DNA of 64,000 nucleotides, taken from positions 1 to 64,000 of the forward strand of contig JABXKS010000094.1 of the NCBI GenBank assembly GCA_013619125.1, written 5' to 3'. Under the pieces are notes generated by a model. The model searched no databases. It was given only the letters and a program-made list of their open reading frames with translations, and was not told where the DNA came from. Below, piece by piece: positions 1 through 8,513 of the stretch (position 1 is the stretch's first letter; the number at the start of each line of letters is the position of its first letter). Position numbers and translations under genes: made by a program. The DNA is from Clostridiales bacterium. GTDB lineage: Bacteria > Bacillota > Clostridia > Tissierellales > GPF-1.

Positions 1-534
1 CTGATAGACGGCACAAAGGAAATGAAAAATAAGACCTACAGATTGAATAGATATACTGTGAATACAGGGAACACAATCACTCCTATAGTATCCATAAACA
101 TGGATAAGGATGGAGAAAGTATAGAAAATGTAGCCATTGGAGACGGCCCTGTAGATGCGGCATTTAAGGCTATCGATAAGATTGTAGATGTGGAATTTAA
201 ACTGAATAAATATGTTATAAAGGCAGTGACAGAGGGAAGTGATGCCCAGGGAGAGGTCTTCATAAGGCTGGGTAAAGATAAGAAAAATTATAATGGCAGA
301 TATACAAGCACCGACATAGTAGAAGCCAGTATCATGGCATCCAAAAATCCGGCGCGAATCACCGGGGTGTTGGATCAAAAAGGGACGATTGAGATCGGGA
401 AGGATGCGGATATTTTGGTCTTGGACTCCGACCTGTCTTTGGAAATGACGGTGTGCGAGGGCGTGGTTTCCTATCGGACAGACGAAAAAAAAGACCGAAC
501 GAATCCGGTCTTTCGAGAATATCTTGTTAAATAG
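1..534 (+). CDS. Chimeric ORF open at left edge: LeuA (2-isopropylmalate synthase) C-terminal regulatory domain joined to the C-terminus of an amidohydrolase (NagA-like)
   Basis: Frame 1 is open from base 1. VEFKLNKYVIKAVTEGSDAQGEVFIRLGKDKKNYNGRYTSTDIVEAS is LeuA-like; MASKNPARITGVLDQKGTIEIGKDADILVLD is NagA-like. Confidence 0.75.
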   Translation: MIDGTKEMKNKTYRLNRYTVNTGNTITPIVSINMDKDGESIENVAIGDGPVDAAFKAIDKIVDVEFKLNKYVIKAVTEGSDAQGEVFIRLGKDKKNYNGRYTSTDIVEASIMASKNPARITGVLDQKGTIEIGKDADILVLDSDLSLEMTVCEGVVSYRTDEKKDRTNPVFREYLVK

Positions 535-557
535 GCTCCCTTCGGGGAGTCTTTTTT
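534..557 (+). terminator. Rho-independent terminator
   Basis: GGCTCCC-TTCG-GGGAGTC followed by TTTTTT. Confidence 0.8.
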
Positions 558-1314
558 ATTCGATGTATTTTTTGAAGTTCGTTCGGTTGAGGGCCGCCAG
601 AAGAATCATGCCGATGACAGCGCCCAAGACAAATTGGATGACATTCCAAGGGATACTGAAGATAGGGAGAATAAAACTGCCGTACATCCATCCCGCCGCG
701 ATATAGTATCCGGTGACCATCCAGGTGCCGGCAATCATCATGCCGATCATCACTGAGCCGGTGATCTTGATTCCGGTTTTACGATTAAGAATGGCGGATG
801 CTAGGAAGGTGAGGGTTGGTATGCCGATAAGGACGGCGATCAATTGTCGTTGTACTCCTGCGATCATAGCAGTTGCTTGGTCGGCATTGGCCACTTCTTC
901 AAGCCCGTCAATAAAGAGTTGCGGATTTAACTGTCCGTGACGGGACAAAGTGACAAAAAAGCCAACGATCAGTGCGGAGAAGATGGCAAGAATCAAGGCG
1001 CCACGCTGCTTTGCTTTTTTTGCCTGTAAATTTACGAATACGCCCATCAGATACCCCATCAATCCTTTGATCAACAGTGTGGGAATCACCCATTGGGGAT
1101 AGCCCATCATATCTGCCAGACTGGAGCCAACACCTGCGGCGATCATGCCGGGGATGGGACCTAAGACGGCTGCAGATACAAAGATCATGGTATCACCTGC
1201 GTGTATGTAGCCTTGAGTAAAAGGCACTGGAATTCGAATGGCAACGGTAGCGATGAAAACAAGGGCTGTCATCATACCGGTGAGTACTAAGGTTTTGGTG
1301 GATCGTCCGTTCAT
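556..1314 (-). CDS. ECF transporter S component (vitamin uptake family)
   Basis: Multi-TM protein, MNGRSTKTLVLTGMMTALVFIATVAIRIPVPFTQGYIHAGDTMIF; start at 1314 chosen from the RBS GGGAGGC. Confidence 0.75.
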   Translation of the reverse strand: MNGRSTKTLVLTGMMTALVFIATVAIRIPVPFTQGYIHAGDTMIFVSAAVLGPIPGMIAAGVGSSLADMMGYPQWVIPTLLIKGLMGYLMGVFVNLQAKKAKQRGALILAIFSALIVGFFVTLSRHGQLNPQLFIDGLEEVANADQATAMIAGVQRQLIAVLIGIPTLTFLASAILNRKTGIKITGSVMIGMMIAGTWMVTGYYIAAGWMYGSFILPIFSIPWNVIQFVLGAVIGMILLAALNRTNFKKYIE

Positions 1315-1366
1315 TTTGGTTTGCCTCCCTTTTCTTTTTCTGACAACTCCACTATAATAGAGATGT

Positions 1367-1384
1367 GACCCCTTTAAAAGGGTC
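1367..1384. promoter_or_regulatory. Candidate operator palindrome between divergent ECF-S and MocR genes
   Basis: GACCCcTTTAAAaGGGTC (16/18 symmetric), just downstream of TATAAT at 1353-1358. Confidence 0.45.
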
Positions 1385-1396
1385 AAAAAAGAAAAT

Positions 1397-2842
1397 TTGA
1401 AAGGGGACAGAATGATCTTTCATTTTCCTATGGATAAAAAGCAAAAGATGCCATTGTATCTGCAATTGTATCGAAATTTAAGAAAAAGCATTCGAAACGG
1501 AGAGTTGGAGGCAGGGACTCGTTTGCCCGCGATTCGCGAAATGAAGGAGATTACGGCATTAAGCCGTACCACCATAGAAAACGCCTATCAGCAGTTGATG
1601 ATGGAAGGTTATATCGAAAGTCGGCAGAAGGTGGGGTATTTTGTGTTGCCCTTGGAAATTGCTGAGCCGCCGGGACCGGAGATCCAGATGCAAGAAGAAA
1701 TTGATTCCTATCATATGGCGGCAAAACCTTCTGGAAACACCGGGGTTGATCCATCCAGTTTCGATTTTTCCCTTTGGAGAAAGCTTTATGCCCAGGTACT
1801 TCGGGAGAATGAGGGAGCGCTGACACAGAGTGGAGACGTAATGGGAGAGATGGCGCTGAAGATTCAGCTGCGGGAACAATTGCGCCGAGACCGCGGGGTG
1901 AATTGTTTGCCGGAACAGATTGTAATCGGTGCCGGGGTACAGGTGCTCTTGGGGATGTTATTGCCGCTTTTGCCGGCTGAAATGCGACGGGTCGGGCTGG
2001 AAGATCCCGGGTTTGTCAAGGCGCAATATGTCTTTGAAGACTATGGCTGGGCAACAGTCAAGGTGCCCTTGGTAGATGGAGGAATGGATGTGGATCGACT
2101 GCAGGAAACCACAAGCCGTGTGGCGTATGTGAGTCCTTCTCATCAATATCCGACAGGAACGGTAATGCCTGTAGCGAAGCGGGAAGCCCTGCTTCGGTGG
2201 GCGGAGAGCGAATCGGGTTTGATCATCGAAGATGATTACGACAGTTATCTGCGATATTCGGGGAATCCGATTCCCGCTTTACAGGGGATGGATCGAAACG
2301 AGCGTGTGGTCTATTTCGGCTCCTTTTCTAAACTGCTACTTCCCTCCTTACGCATCAGTTATATGATTTTACCCATGCCATTTCTTCATATGATGGAAAG
2401 AAAGAAGAGTAGGCTAACGCCCAGCGCATCGAAGATTGATCAGTTGACGCTGGCGAAATTTATCGAAGACGGACACTATGAACGGCATTTAAGACGGATT
2501 CGAAAAATCTATCGAAAGAAAAACATATTGCTGACGGAGTATTTCACCCAGGCAGCAAAGGAATGGATTTCTGTATTGGGAACAGAATCGGGGGTGCACT
2601 TGCTCCTGGAGGCACAGCAGCCCTTGCTCCTGGATCGAATTATTTCAGAGGCTCGGAGAATAGGGATTTATTTGGAGGAGATCGAGTCGGTGGAAGTGAA
2701 TCGGCAGCGGTTGCTTTTTCCCTACGGTGGGATTCTTCTTTCGGACATTGAAGGGGTATGCAAGGAATTGGTGGAAATTTTGAAAGGAAGTGAGTCGGAT
2801 GATGGGTCGCCTGAGTGCATTGAATCTTCCGGGGATCGGTAG
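1397..2842 (+). CDS. MocR/PdxR-type regulator (GntR wHTH + fold-type I PLP aminotransferase domain)
   Basis: N-terminal PLYLQLYRNLRKSIRNGELEAGTRLPAIREM and aminotransferase-like domain with SFSKLLLPSLRISY. Confidence 0.9.
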   Translation: MKGDRMIFHFPMDKKQKMPLYLQLYRNLRKSIRNGELEAGTRLPAIREMKEITALSRTTIENAYQQLMMEGYIESRQKVGYFVLPLEIAEPPGPEIQMQEEIDSYHMAAKPSGNTGVDPSSFDFSLWRKLYAQVLRENEGALTQSGDVMGEMALKIQLREQLRRDRGVNCLPEQIVIGAGVQVLLGMLLPLLPAEMRRVGLEDPGFVKAQYVFEDYGWATVKVPLVDGGMDVDRLQETTSRVAYVSPSHQYPTGTVMPVAKREALLRWAESESGLIIEDDYDSYLRYSGNPIPALQGMDRNERVVYFGSFSKLLLPSLRISYMILPMPFLHMMERKKSRLTPSASKIDQLTLAKFIEDGHYERHLRRIRKIYRKKNILLTEYFTQAAKEWISVLGTESGVHLLLEAQQPLLLDRIISEARRIGIYLEEIESVEVNRQRLLFPYGGILLSDIEGVCKELVEILKGSESDDGSPECIESSGDR

Positions 2843-3635
2843 CCAAAGCATAAGAAAAGCGGAACAGAAAGCCGGCCGGTTTATAGCGGACTTTCCATGT
2901 TGGCAAGAGCAGATTAGAAAAGTGTGGATCAATCGGTTTTCCAGTTTGGACATGCACAAGGCATGGGAGCAGGCGAATCGACAACGAGAAACCATTGAAG
3001 AAATCAATGGAGAAATCATTTCTCAGGAGGGACTACAGTACCCGGCAGCTTTTTTAAATCTAGAAAATCCACCACTCTTGTTGGCGGTCATGGGTGATGC
3101 ATCTCTGCTGAAGAAGAAGGGAATCGCGATTGTTGGAACCCGGTCGCCTAGTCAGCAAGCAAGAGAGGCTGCCTATCAATCCGGGAAATTTTGTGCAAAG
3201 GCAAGTCAAATTGTTATCAGTGGATTAGCCTTAGGGTGTGACACCCAAGCGCATTGGGGTGCGGTGCATGGGGGCGGAGAAACTGTTGCGGTCTTGCCAT
3301 CCTCTCTGTCGGAGATTTATCCCATGCGAAATAGGCGCTTGGCAAGGAAAATTGTTGCAAACGGTGGTGTTTTGATCAGCGAGAATTTTTCGGAAACAAA
3401 AATGGAGGCCTATCATTTTGTTCAGCGAAATCGAATGATTGCCGCTCTCAGCGAGTGGGTTGTGGTGGTGGAAGCAGGCACGAATTCCGGTACGATGCAC
3501 ACGGTGCGAGATGGCGTGGAACTTTCTAGGAAGATTGCGGTGCTTAGGACTGATCAGCCAATGAGTGCGGGATGCCGGGAAATTATCTTGCAAAAGAAAG
3601 GCGTTGAGATTACAAGCGTACTGGAGATTTTGTAG
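2799..3635 (+). CDS. dprA: DNA-processing protein DprA/Smf
   Basis: GIAIVGTRSPSQQAREAAYQSGK, VISGLALGCDTQAHWGAV and EAGTNSGTMHTVRDGVELSRKIAV motifs. Confidence 0.9.
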   Translation: MMGRLSALNLPGIGSQSIRKAEQKAGRFIADFPCWQEQIRKVWINRFSSLDMHKAWEQANRQRETIEEINGEIISQEGLQYPAAFLNLENPPLLLAVMGDASLLKKKGIAIVGTRSPSQQAREAAYQSGKFCAKASQIVISGLALGCDTQAHWGAVHGGGETVAVLPSSLSEIYPMRNRRLARKIVANGGVLISENFSETKMEAYHFVQRNRMIAALSEWVVVVEAGTNSGTMHTVRDGVELSRKIAVLRTDQPMSAGCREIILQKKGVEITSVLEIL

Positions 3636-3693
3636 TTTTTCTTTTCAAGGGTTCTTTTATTTGATAAGATCAAAAAAAGAATCAGAGGAGGAA

Positions 3694-3828
3694 ATGATGA
3701 AAGAATTGCATTGTCTCAATGAAAATCCATGTACATGCCCGCATACCAGTTGTGAGAATCACGGTATTTGCTGTCAATGCGTAGCATCGCATCGTTCAAA
3801 AGGAAATGTACCAATGTGCTTGCGATAA
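3694..3828 (+). CDS. Small Cys-rich protein (44 aa), resembling DUF6485-type proteins
   Basis: MMKELHCLNENPCTCPHTSCENHGICCQCVASHRSKGNVPMCLR with RBS GAGGAGG. Confidence 0.7.
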   Translation: MMKELHCLNENPCTCPHTSCENHGICCQCVASHRSKGNVPMCLR

Positions 3829-3868
3829 GCCAGCGACCGAAGAAATCGGTCACTGGCTTATTTTTTTA
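3826..3868 (+). terminator. Rho-independent terminator
   Basis: AAGCCAGcGACCGA-agaaa-TCGGTCaCTGGCTT + T run. Confidence 0.85.
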
Positions 3869-3953
3869 TTGGATATCCGTTTACCTAAAAGTCAGTTCCA
3901 GATATACTGGTAAGGAAGAAGAATGAGATGGATATCCATCGGAGGAGTCGAAT

Positions 3954-5801
3954 ATGCTTGATTATCGAGAAGGAGCCGCGCACTATGGGGCGAAAACAGT
4001 CTTTGCGGGTGTTTCCTTTCATATAGCACCAAAGGAAAGAATTGGATTGGTTGGTGTGAACGGTTGTGGGAAGACCACCTTGTTAAAGGTCTTAGCCGGC
4101 AAGATGGAGGGGGAAGGTCGATTGACCTTTCGCCGGAATACACGAGTCAATATTTTGGAACAGGATTTGGCGCCGACAAAGGAAACAATCGGAAGCATCC
4201 TTCATGGCGCATTTGAAAATGTGGAGGATTCTAAAGAACGATTGAACGCCTATGAGATTGAGATGGCCGAAAAACCGAACGAGTTGGATCGCGTGATGCC
4301 TCTTTATCTGGCGGAGCTTGAGAACTATCAAGAGATTGGCGGGTATCAGGTAGAAGAGAAAACCAACCGCATGAAGCAGGGATTGAAGATCCCCGAAGAG
4401 TGGTTAAATCGAACCATGGACAGTTTGAGCGGGGGAGAGCGATTTCGGGTGCGGCTGGCGCGGGCTTTGATGGAAGAACCAGACCTGATGCTCTTGGATG
4501 AGCCGACTAATCATCTGGATTTGCCGACGATTGTTTGGCTGGAAGAGTACCTGTTGCAGACAGATATGGCACTCTTGATCGTATCGCATGATCGATATTT
4601 TTTGGATCGCATTGTGGAGAAAGTATTTGAATTGCATCCGGATCATATGGAGGAATATCACGGGAATTACAGTTATTATCAGACGGAGCGGGAACGGCGA
4701 TTTTTGGAATCCCTGAAGCATTTTGAATTGCATCAAAAGAAGGTTCAGCGGATGGAAGCGCAGATTGAGCGATTTCGTATCTGGGGAAAGATGCGAGACA
4801 GTGAGGTGATGTATAAGCGCGCCAAAGAATTGGAAAAACGGTTGGTGAAACTGGAGGCGCGAACCCCGGGCAAACCATGGATTCCAGAGACTCGATTTGC
4901 TTTGCGTGCTTCGGGATCGAATCGCTCGGGCAAAGAGGTATTGCAATTGAAGGCAGTTTGCAAATCCTTTGGAGAGAACCATGTGCTAAAGGATGTTGAG
5001 CTGTTGCTTCGCTATCAAGAAAACATCGCTTTGCTGGGACGAAATGGTGCCGGAAAATCAACCCTTTTTAAAGTGGTCTTGGGAGAGTTGGAACCGGATG
5101 CAGGAGAGATCCGCATTGGACCCTCCACGAAGATTGCGTTTCTGCCTCAGGAAATTTATGTGGATTCGGAAAGAAGCATCTTGGATTACTGGGAAAAGAC
5201 GCGGGAAATTTCAAGTCTTGATGCAAGACGAGAACTCGCACAATTGGGTTTTCGCGGTGACCATGTTTTCGCGCCTATGATGGGATTGTCGGGTGGTGAG
5301 CGTCGAAGATTGGCCCTTGGTGCCATGATGAAGAATGCGCCGAATACATTAATACTCGATGAGCCAACCAACCATTTGGATTTGGATGCCCGTGAAATCT
5401 TGGAAAGTGAGCTGCAAAAATTCACAGGGACTGTTTTATTCGCGTCCCATGATCGCTATTTTATTGAGAAGATCGCGGATCGCCTACTCTTTTTAGAGGA
5501 TGGAAGCCTGCAAACGGTGGATTCCGTGGAAACTGCTTTCTTCCCGCCAGAAGAAATGGTGGAGAAAAAAACGGAAAGAAAAAAGGGGAAGCCAGCCCGA
5601 AAAAAGCCGGAATTAACAGAGAAAAAGCGGAAGTCGTGGGAAGCGCGCATTGCGGTATTAGAGGTGGAAATCGAGGCGTTGGAGCAGGAATTAAATCAGG
5701 AAAACCACGATGTGGAGGAATTGCAACGTTTGTTTAAAGAAAAAGAAAAACGGGAAGAAGAATGGGAAAACCTTTCGATGAATTTAGAAGGGGAAGAGTA
5801 G
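3954..5801 (+). CDS. ABC-F family ATP-binding protein
   Basis: Two ABC domains (GVNGCGKTTLLK/LSGGERFRVRLARAL and GRNGAGKSTLFK/LSGGERRRLALG) with LDEPTNHLD, no TM segments. Confidence 0.92.
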   Translation: MLDYREGAAHYGAKTVFAGVSFHIAPKERIGLVGVNGCGKTTLLKVLAGKMEGEGRLTFRRNTRVNILEQDLAPTKETIGSILHGAFENVEDSKERLNAYEIEMAEKPNELDRVMPLYLAELENYQEIGGYQVEEKTNRMKQGLKIPEEWLNRTMDSLSGGERFRVRLARALMEEPDLMLLDEPTNHLDLPTIVWLEEYLLQTDMALLIVSHDRYFLDRIVEKVFELHPDHMEEYHGNYSYYQTERERRFLESLKHFELHQKKVQRMEAQIERFRIWGKMRDSEVMYKRAKELEKRLVKLEARTPGKPWIPETRFALRASGSNRSGKEVLQLKAVCKSFGENHVLKDVELLLRYQENIALLGRNGAGKSTLFKVVLGELEPDAGEIRIGPSTKIAFLPQEIYVDSERSILDYWEKTREISSLDARRELAQLGFRGDHVFAPMMGLSGGERRRLALGAMMKNAPNTLILDEPTNHLDLDAREILESELQKFTGTVLFASHDRYFIEKIADRLLFLEDGSLQTVDSVETAFFPPEEMVEKKTERKKGKPARKKPELTEKKRKSWEARIAVLEVEIEALEQELNQENHDVEELQRLFKEKEKREEEWENLSMNLEGEE

Positions 5802-5834
5802 TAAAATGTAACGAGTACAATCTATGTGAAAGAG

Positions 5835-5886
5835 TTGACATTCAACCAGAAACTTCGTATGATGGACTAAATGATAACAGTTATCA
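5835..5886 (+). promoter_or_regulatory. Sigma-A promoter with Fur-like box upstream of feoA
   Basis: TTGACA (5835-5840)-N17-TATGAT (5858-5863), then perfect 7-1-7 palindrome TGATAAC-A-GTTATCA (5872-5886). Confidence 0.75.
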
Positions 5887-5902
5887 ATTGGAGGAAATGC
5901 GT

Positions 5903-6127
5903 ATGACGCTTTTATATAGCAAACCGGGAGAACAAATGGTGGTTGATGAAATTACATGGTCGCCAGGGGTAAAACGTAGATTAGAAGATATGGGATTTAT
6001 CAAGGGAACACCGGTTCGCGTTATTCGATCCGATGGATTTGGCGCCATTGTAGTTGAGATTAAGGGATCCAAATTGTTGTTGGGTCGCGGCATGGCACAA
6101 AAAATTAAAGTAAAGCAAGCGGCTTAG
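5903..6127 (+). CDS. feoA: Ferrous iron transport protein A
   Basis: VKRRLEDMGFIKGTPVRVIRSDGFGAIVVEIKGSKLLLGRGMAQKI; upstream of feoB; RBS GGAGG. Confidence 0.88.
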   Translation: MTLLYSKPGEQMVVDEITWSPGVKRRLEDMGFIKGTPVRVIRSDGFGAIVVEIKGSKLLLGRGMAQKIKVKQAA

Positions 6128-6156
6128 GACCTAAGCCGTATTTCTTTGCAAAACGA

Positions 6157-6171
6157 TGATAATCATTCTCA
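6157..6171. promoter_or_regulatory. Second Fur-like box in the feoA-feoB gap
   Basis: TGATAAT-C-ATTCTCA, 14/15 to TGATAATNATTATCA. Confidence 0.6.
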
Positions 6172-6191
6172 GTTAGAGGGGCGGTACAGAT

Positions 6192-8276
6192 ATGAAGGAA
6201 TTGGTATTGGCGGGGAATCCCAATGCAGGAAAAACCACGCTATTTAATGAATTGACCGGGGCGCGACAAAGCGTGGGGAACTGGCCGGGGGTTACGGTAG
6301 AGAAGAAACAGGGAAAATTTACATATCAAGACGAAAACTGGGTGGTGACGGATTTGCCCGGCACCTATAGTCTTTCTCCTTATTCAATGGAAGAAAAGAT
6401 TGCAGGGGCGTATATCGTCGAGCAAAGACCTGAGGTTGTGGTCAATATTATCGACGCGTCGAATTTGGAAAGAAACCTGTATTTGACCCTGCAGCTATTG
6501 GAACTCCAGCAACCGACCGTGATTGCCATGAATATGATGGATATTGTGGATCGATGGAAGATTGAATTGGATATCAAAAAATTAGCTACAAAACTGGGGG
6601 TTCCCATCGTTCCGATTTCCGCAAGCCGGAGTGAAGGGCTGGAAGAGCTGCGTTCAGCGATAGCAGAGGTTTCAAAAAAACCATCTTTGGGGATGGGCAA
6701 TCCAGTGACGTTTTCTGAGGATATTGAAGCAACGATTGCGAAGTTGATGAAGGAGTATCAATTGGATGAGAAGGAGTCCCGATCTCGATGGCAAGCCATA
6801 CGTGTGATTGAAGAAGATTTGGATGTCTGTGCATCATTGGGTGTGGAGAAGCTGCATCTGTATGATCATGAACGAACCGAGATGACTCATCTTCGTTATC
6901 GATACATTCACGACTTGATTGATCGCGTGATGAAGCGGCCGGAGCGGTTTGAATCCATGACGGAGAAAGCGGATAAGATTTTGATGCATCCATGGTTTGG
7001 ACTGCCGATCTTTGGTTTCTTTATGTATATGGTATTTACCATGACCTTTACCTTTGGGGGCTGGTTGGCCGGTCCAGTGGAATCGCTGTTTGGTTGGGTG
7101 TCCGTAAGTGTGGACGCTATTCTAACCCAACTGGGCGTAGCGGAATGGATGATTTCATTGCTCACAGACGGTGTGATCTCGGGAGTTGGCGGCGTTTTGG
7201 TCTTCTTGCCGAATATTGCCTTTTTGTTTTTGGCATTATCTGTTTTGGAAGACAGTGGATATATGGCGCGTGTCGCCTTTTTGATGGATCGCTTTATGCG
7301 GAAAATCGGACTTAGCGGTAAAGCCTTTATTCCTCTTTTGATGGGTTTTGGCTGTTCGGTGCCGGCCGTGATGGCAACTCGGAGTTTGGAGAGTGATCGA
7401 GACAGAAAAGCGGCCATGATGATGATTCCGTTTATGTCTTGCGGGGCACGCATGCCGATCTATCTTTTGTTTGCATCGGTGTTTTTCCCTGGCAAAGAAG
7501 CCTTGGTGACTTTCTTCTTGTATTTCTTAGGGGTATTGGTTGCCGTGTTAATGGGCACGATTTTTAAAGACACCTTGTTTAAAGGATCAGGTGATCCCTT
7601 TATTATGGAAATGCCGACCTATCACATTCCCACCATGAAGACCGTTGGTCGAAGTGTTTGGGAAAAGGTTGAAGATTATATTGTACGGGCGGGAACGGTT
7701 CTACTGGCTGCTTCCGTGGTGCTTTGGGGACTTTTGAATTTTAATATGCAAGGCATGACCGAGATGGTCAACAGCTTTGGCGCACAATTGGGGCATATGA
7801 TCGCACCGATCTTCGCACCTATGGGATTTGGAAACTGGGAATCTTCCCTTTCTCTTGTGACTGGAATCATGGCAAAGGAAGCAATCGTTTCCAATATCGC
7901 GATTATCTTTGGGATGGGAGAAGCCGCTGGTGAAGCGGCCTTGAATGGAAATATGTCCGGAATGCTCACTGGGATTCAACAAGCTTTTCCTTTGGCAGCG
8001 GCGTTTTCATTCTTGATCTTTAGTCTTTTGTATACGCCATGTTTGGCGACGTTGACGGTCATTAAACGGGAAACGAATTCGTGGAAATGGATGTTCTTTT
8101 CAGCGGGATATACCTTTGCAGTAGCCTGGGTCTACGCGGTGATCGGATATGGATTGGCGATGAAATTTTCGGTACTCGTGTCAGCAGCTGTTTTAGCCTT
8201 TGGCACCATGGGAATGATTGCTTTTCGAACGCGGGACAAACGCAGAAAGGAAGAGGTGGAATGGGAACAATTATAA
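6192..8276 (+). CDS. feoB: Ferrous iron transporter B
   Basis: G domain GNPNAGKTTLFNELTG, DLPGTYSLSPYS; Fe permease segments. Confidence 0.97.
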   Translation: MKELVLAGNPNAGKTTLFNELTGARQSVGNWPGVTVEKKQGKFTYQDENWVVTDLPGTYSLSPYSMEEKIAGAYIVEQRPEVVVNIIDASNLERNLYLTLQLLELQQPTVIAMNMMDIVDRWKIELDIKKLATKLGVPIVPISASRSEGLEELRSAIAEVSKKPSLGMGNPVTFSEDIEATIAKLMKEYQLDEKESRSRWQAIRVIEEDLDVCASLGVEKLHLYDHERTEMTHLRYRYIHDLIDRVMKRPERFESMTEKADKILMHPWFGLPIFGFFMYMVFTMTFTFGGWLAGPVESLFGWVSVSVDAILTQLGVAEWMISLLTDGVISGVGGVLVFLPNIAFLFLALSVLEDSGYMARVAFLMDRFMRKIGLSGKAFIPLLMGFGCSVPAVMATRSLESDRDRKAAMMMIPFMSCGARMPIYLLFASVFFPGKEALVTFFLYFLGVLVAVLMGTIFKDTLFKGSGDPFIMEMPTYHIPTMKTVGRSVWEKVEDYIVRAGTVLLAASVVLWGLLNFNMQGMTEMVNSFGAQLGHMIAPIFAPMGFGNWESSLSLVTGIMAKEAIVSNIAIIFGMGEAAGEAALNGNMSGMLTGIQQAFPLAAAFSFLIFSLLYTPCLATLTVIKRETNSWKWMFFSAGYTFAVAWVYAVIGYGLAMKFSVLVSAAVLAFGTMGMIAFRTRDKRRKEEVEWEQL

Positions 8277-8416
8277 CAATTGGATTGGCCGCCGCAATTG
8301 GTTGGTGGGTAACACGAATTATTTCTCGACAGGCAAAAGCGATTAAAGAGGGGAAGTGTACAGGCTGTTCAAAGGATTGTTCAACCTGTGGTGTACCAGT
8401 AAATTTTACGGAATAA
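8261..8416 (+). CDS. FeoB-associated Cys-rich membrane protein (51 aa)
   Basis: MGTIITIGLAAAIGWWVTRIISRQAKAIKEGKCTGCSKDCSTCGVPVNFTE, overlapping feoB end. Confidence 0.85.
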   Translation: MGTIITIGLAAAIGWWVTRIISRQAKAIKEGKCTGCSKDCSTCGVPVNFTE

Positions 8417-8422
8417 ATAGCA

Positions 8423-8456
8423 AAAGCCTTCTAAGGAAATCTTGGAAGGCTTTACT
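8423..8456 (+). terminator. Rho-independent terminator
   Basis: AAAGCCTTC...GAAGGCTTT. Confidence 0.7.
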
Positions 8457-8513
8457 TGTATGCCGCGGTTTTTCTGGTATAATTGGGATGAAATGAGAGA
8501 AAGGAGGACCTAT

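Noticed and set aside
5762-5902. N-terminal extension of the FeoA ORF in the ORF track
   Set aside because: Region contains the promoter and Fur-like box; the good RBS is at 5889-5894 before ATG 5903.
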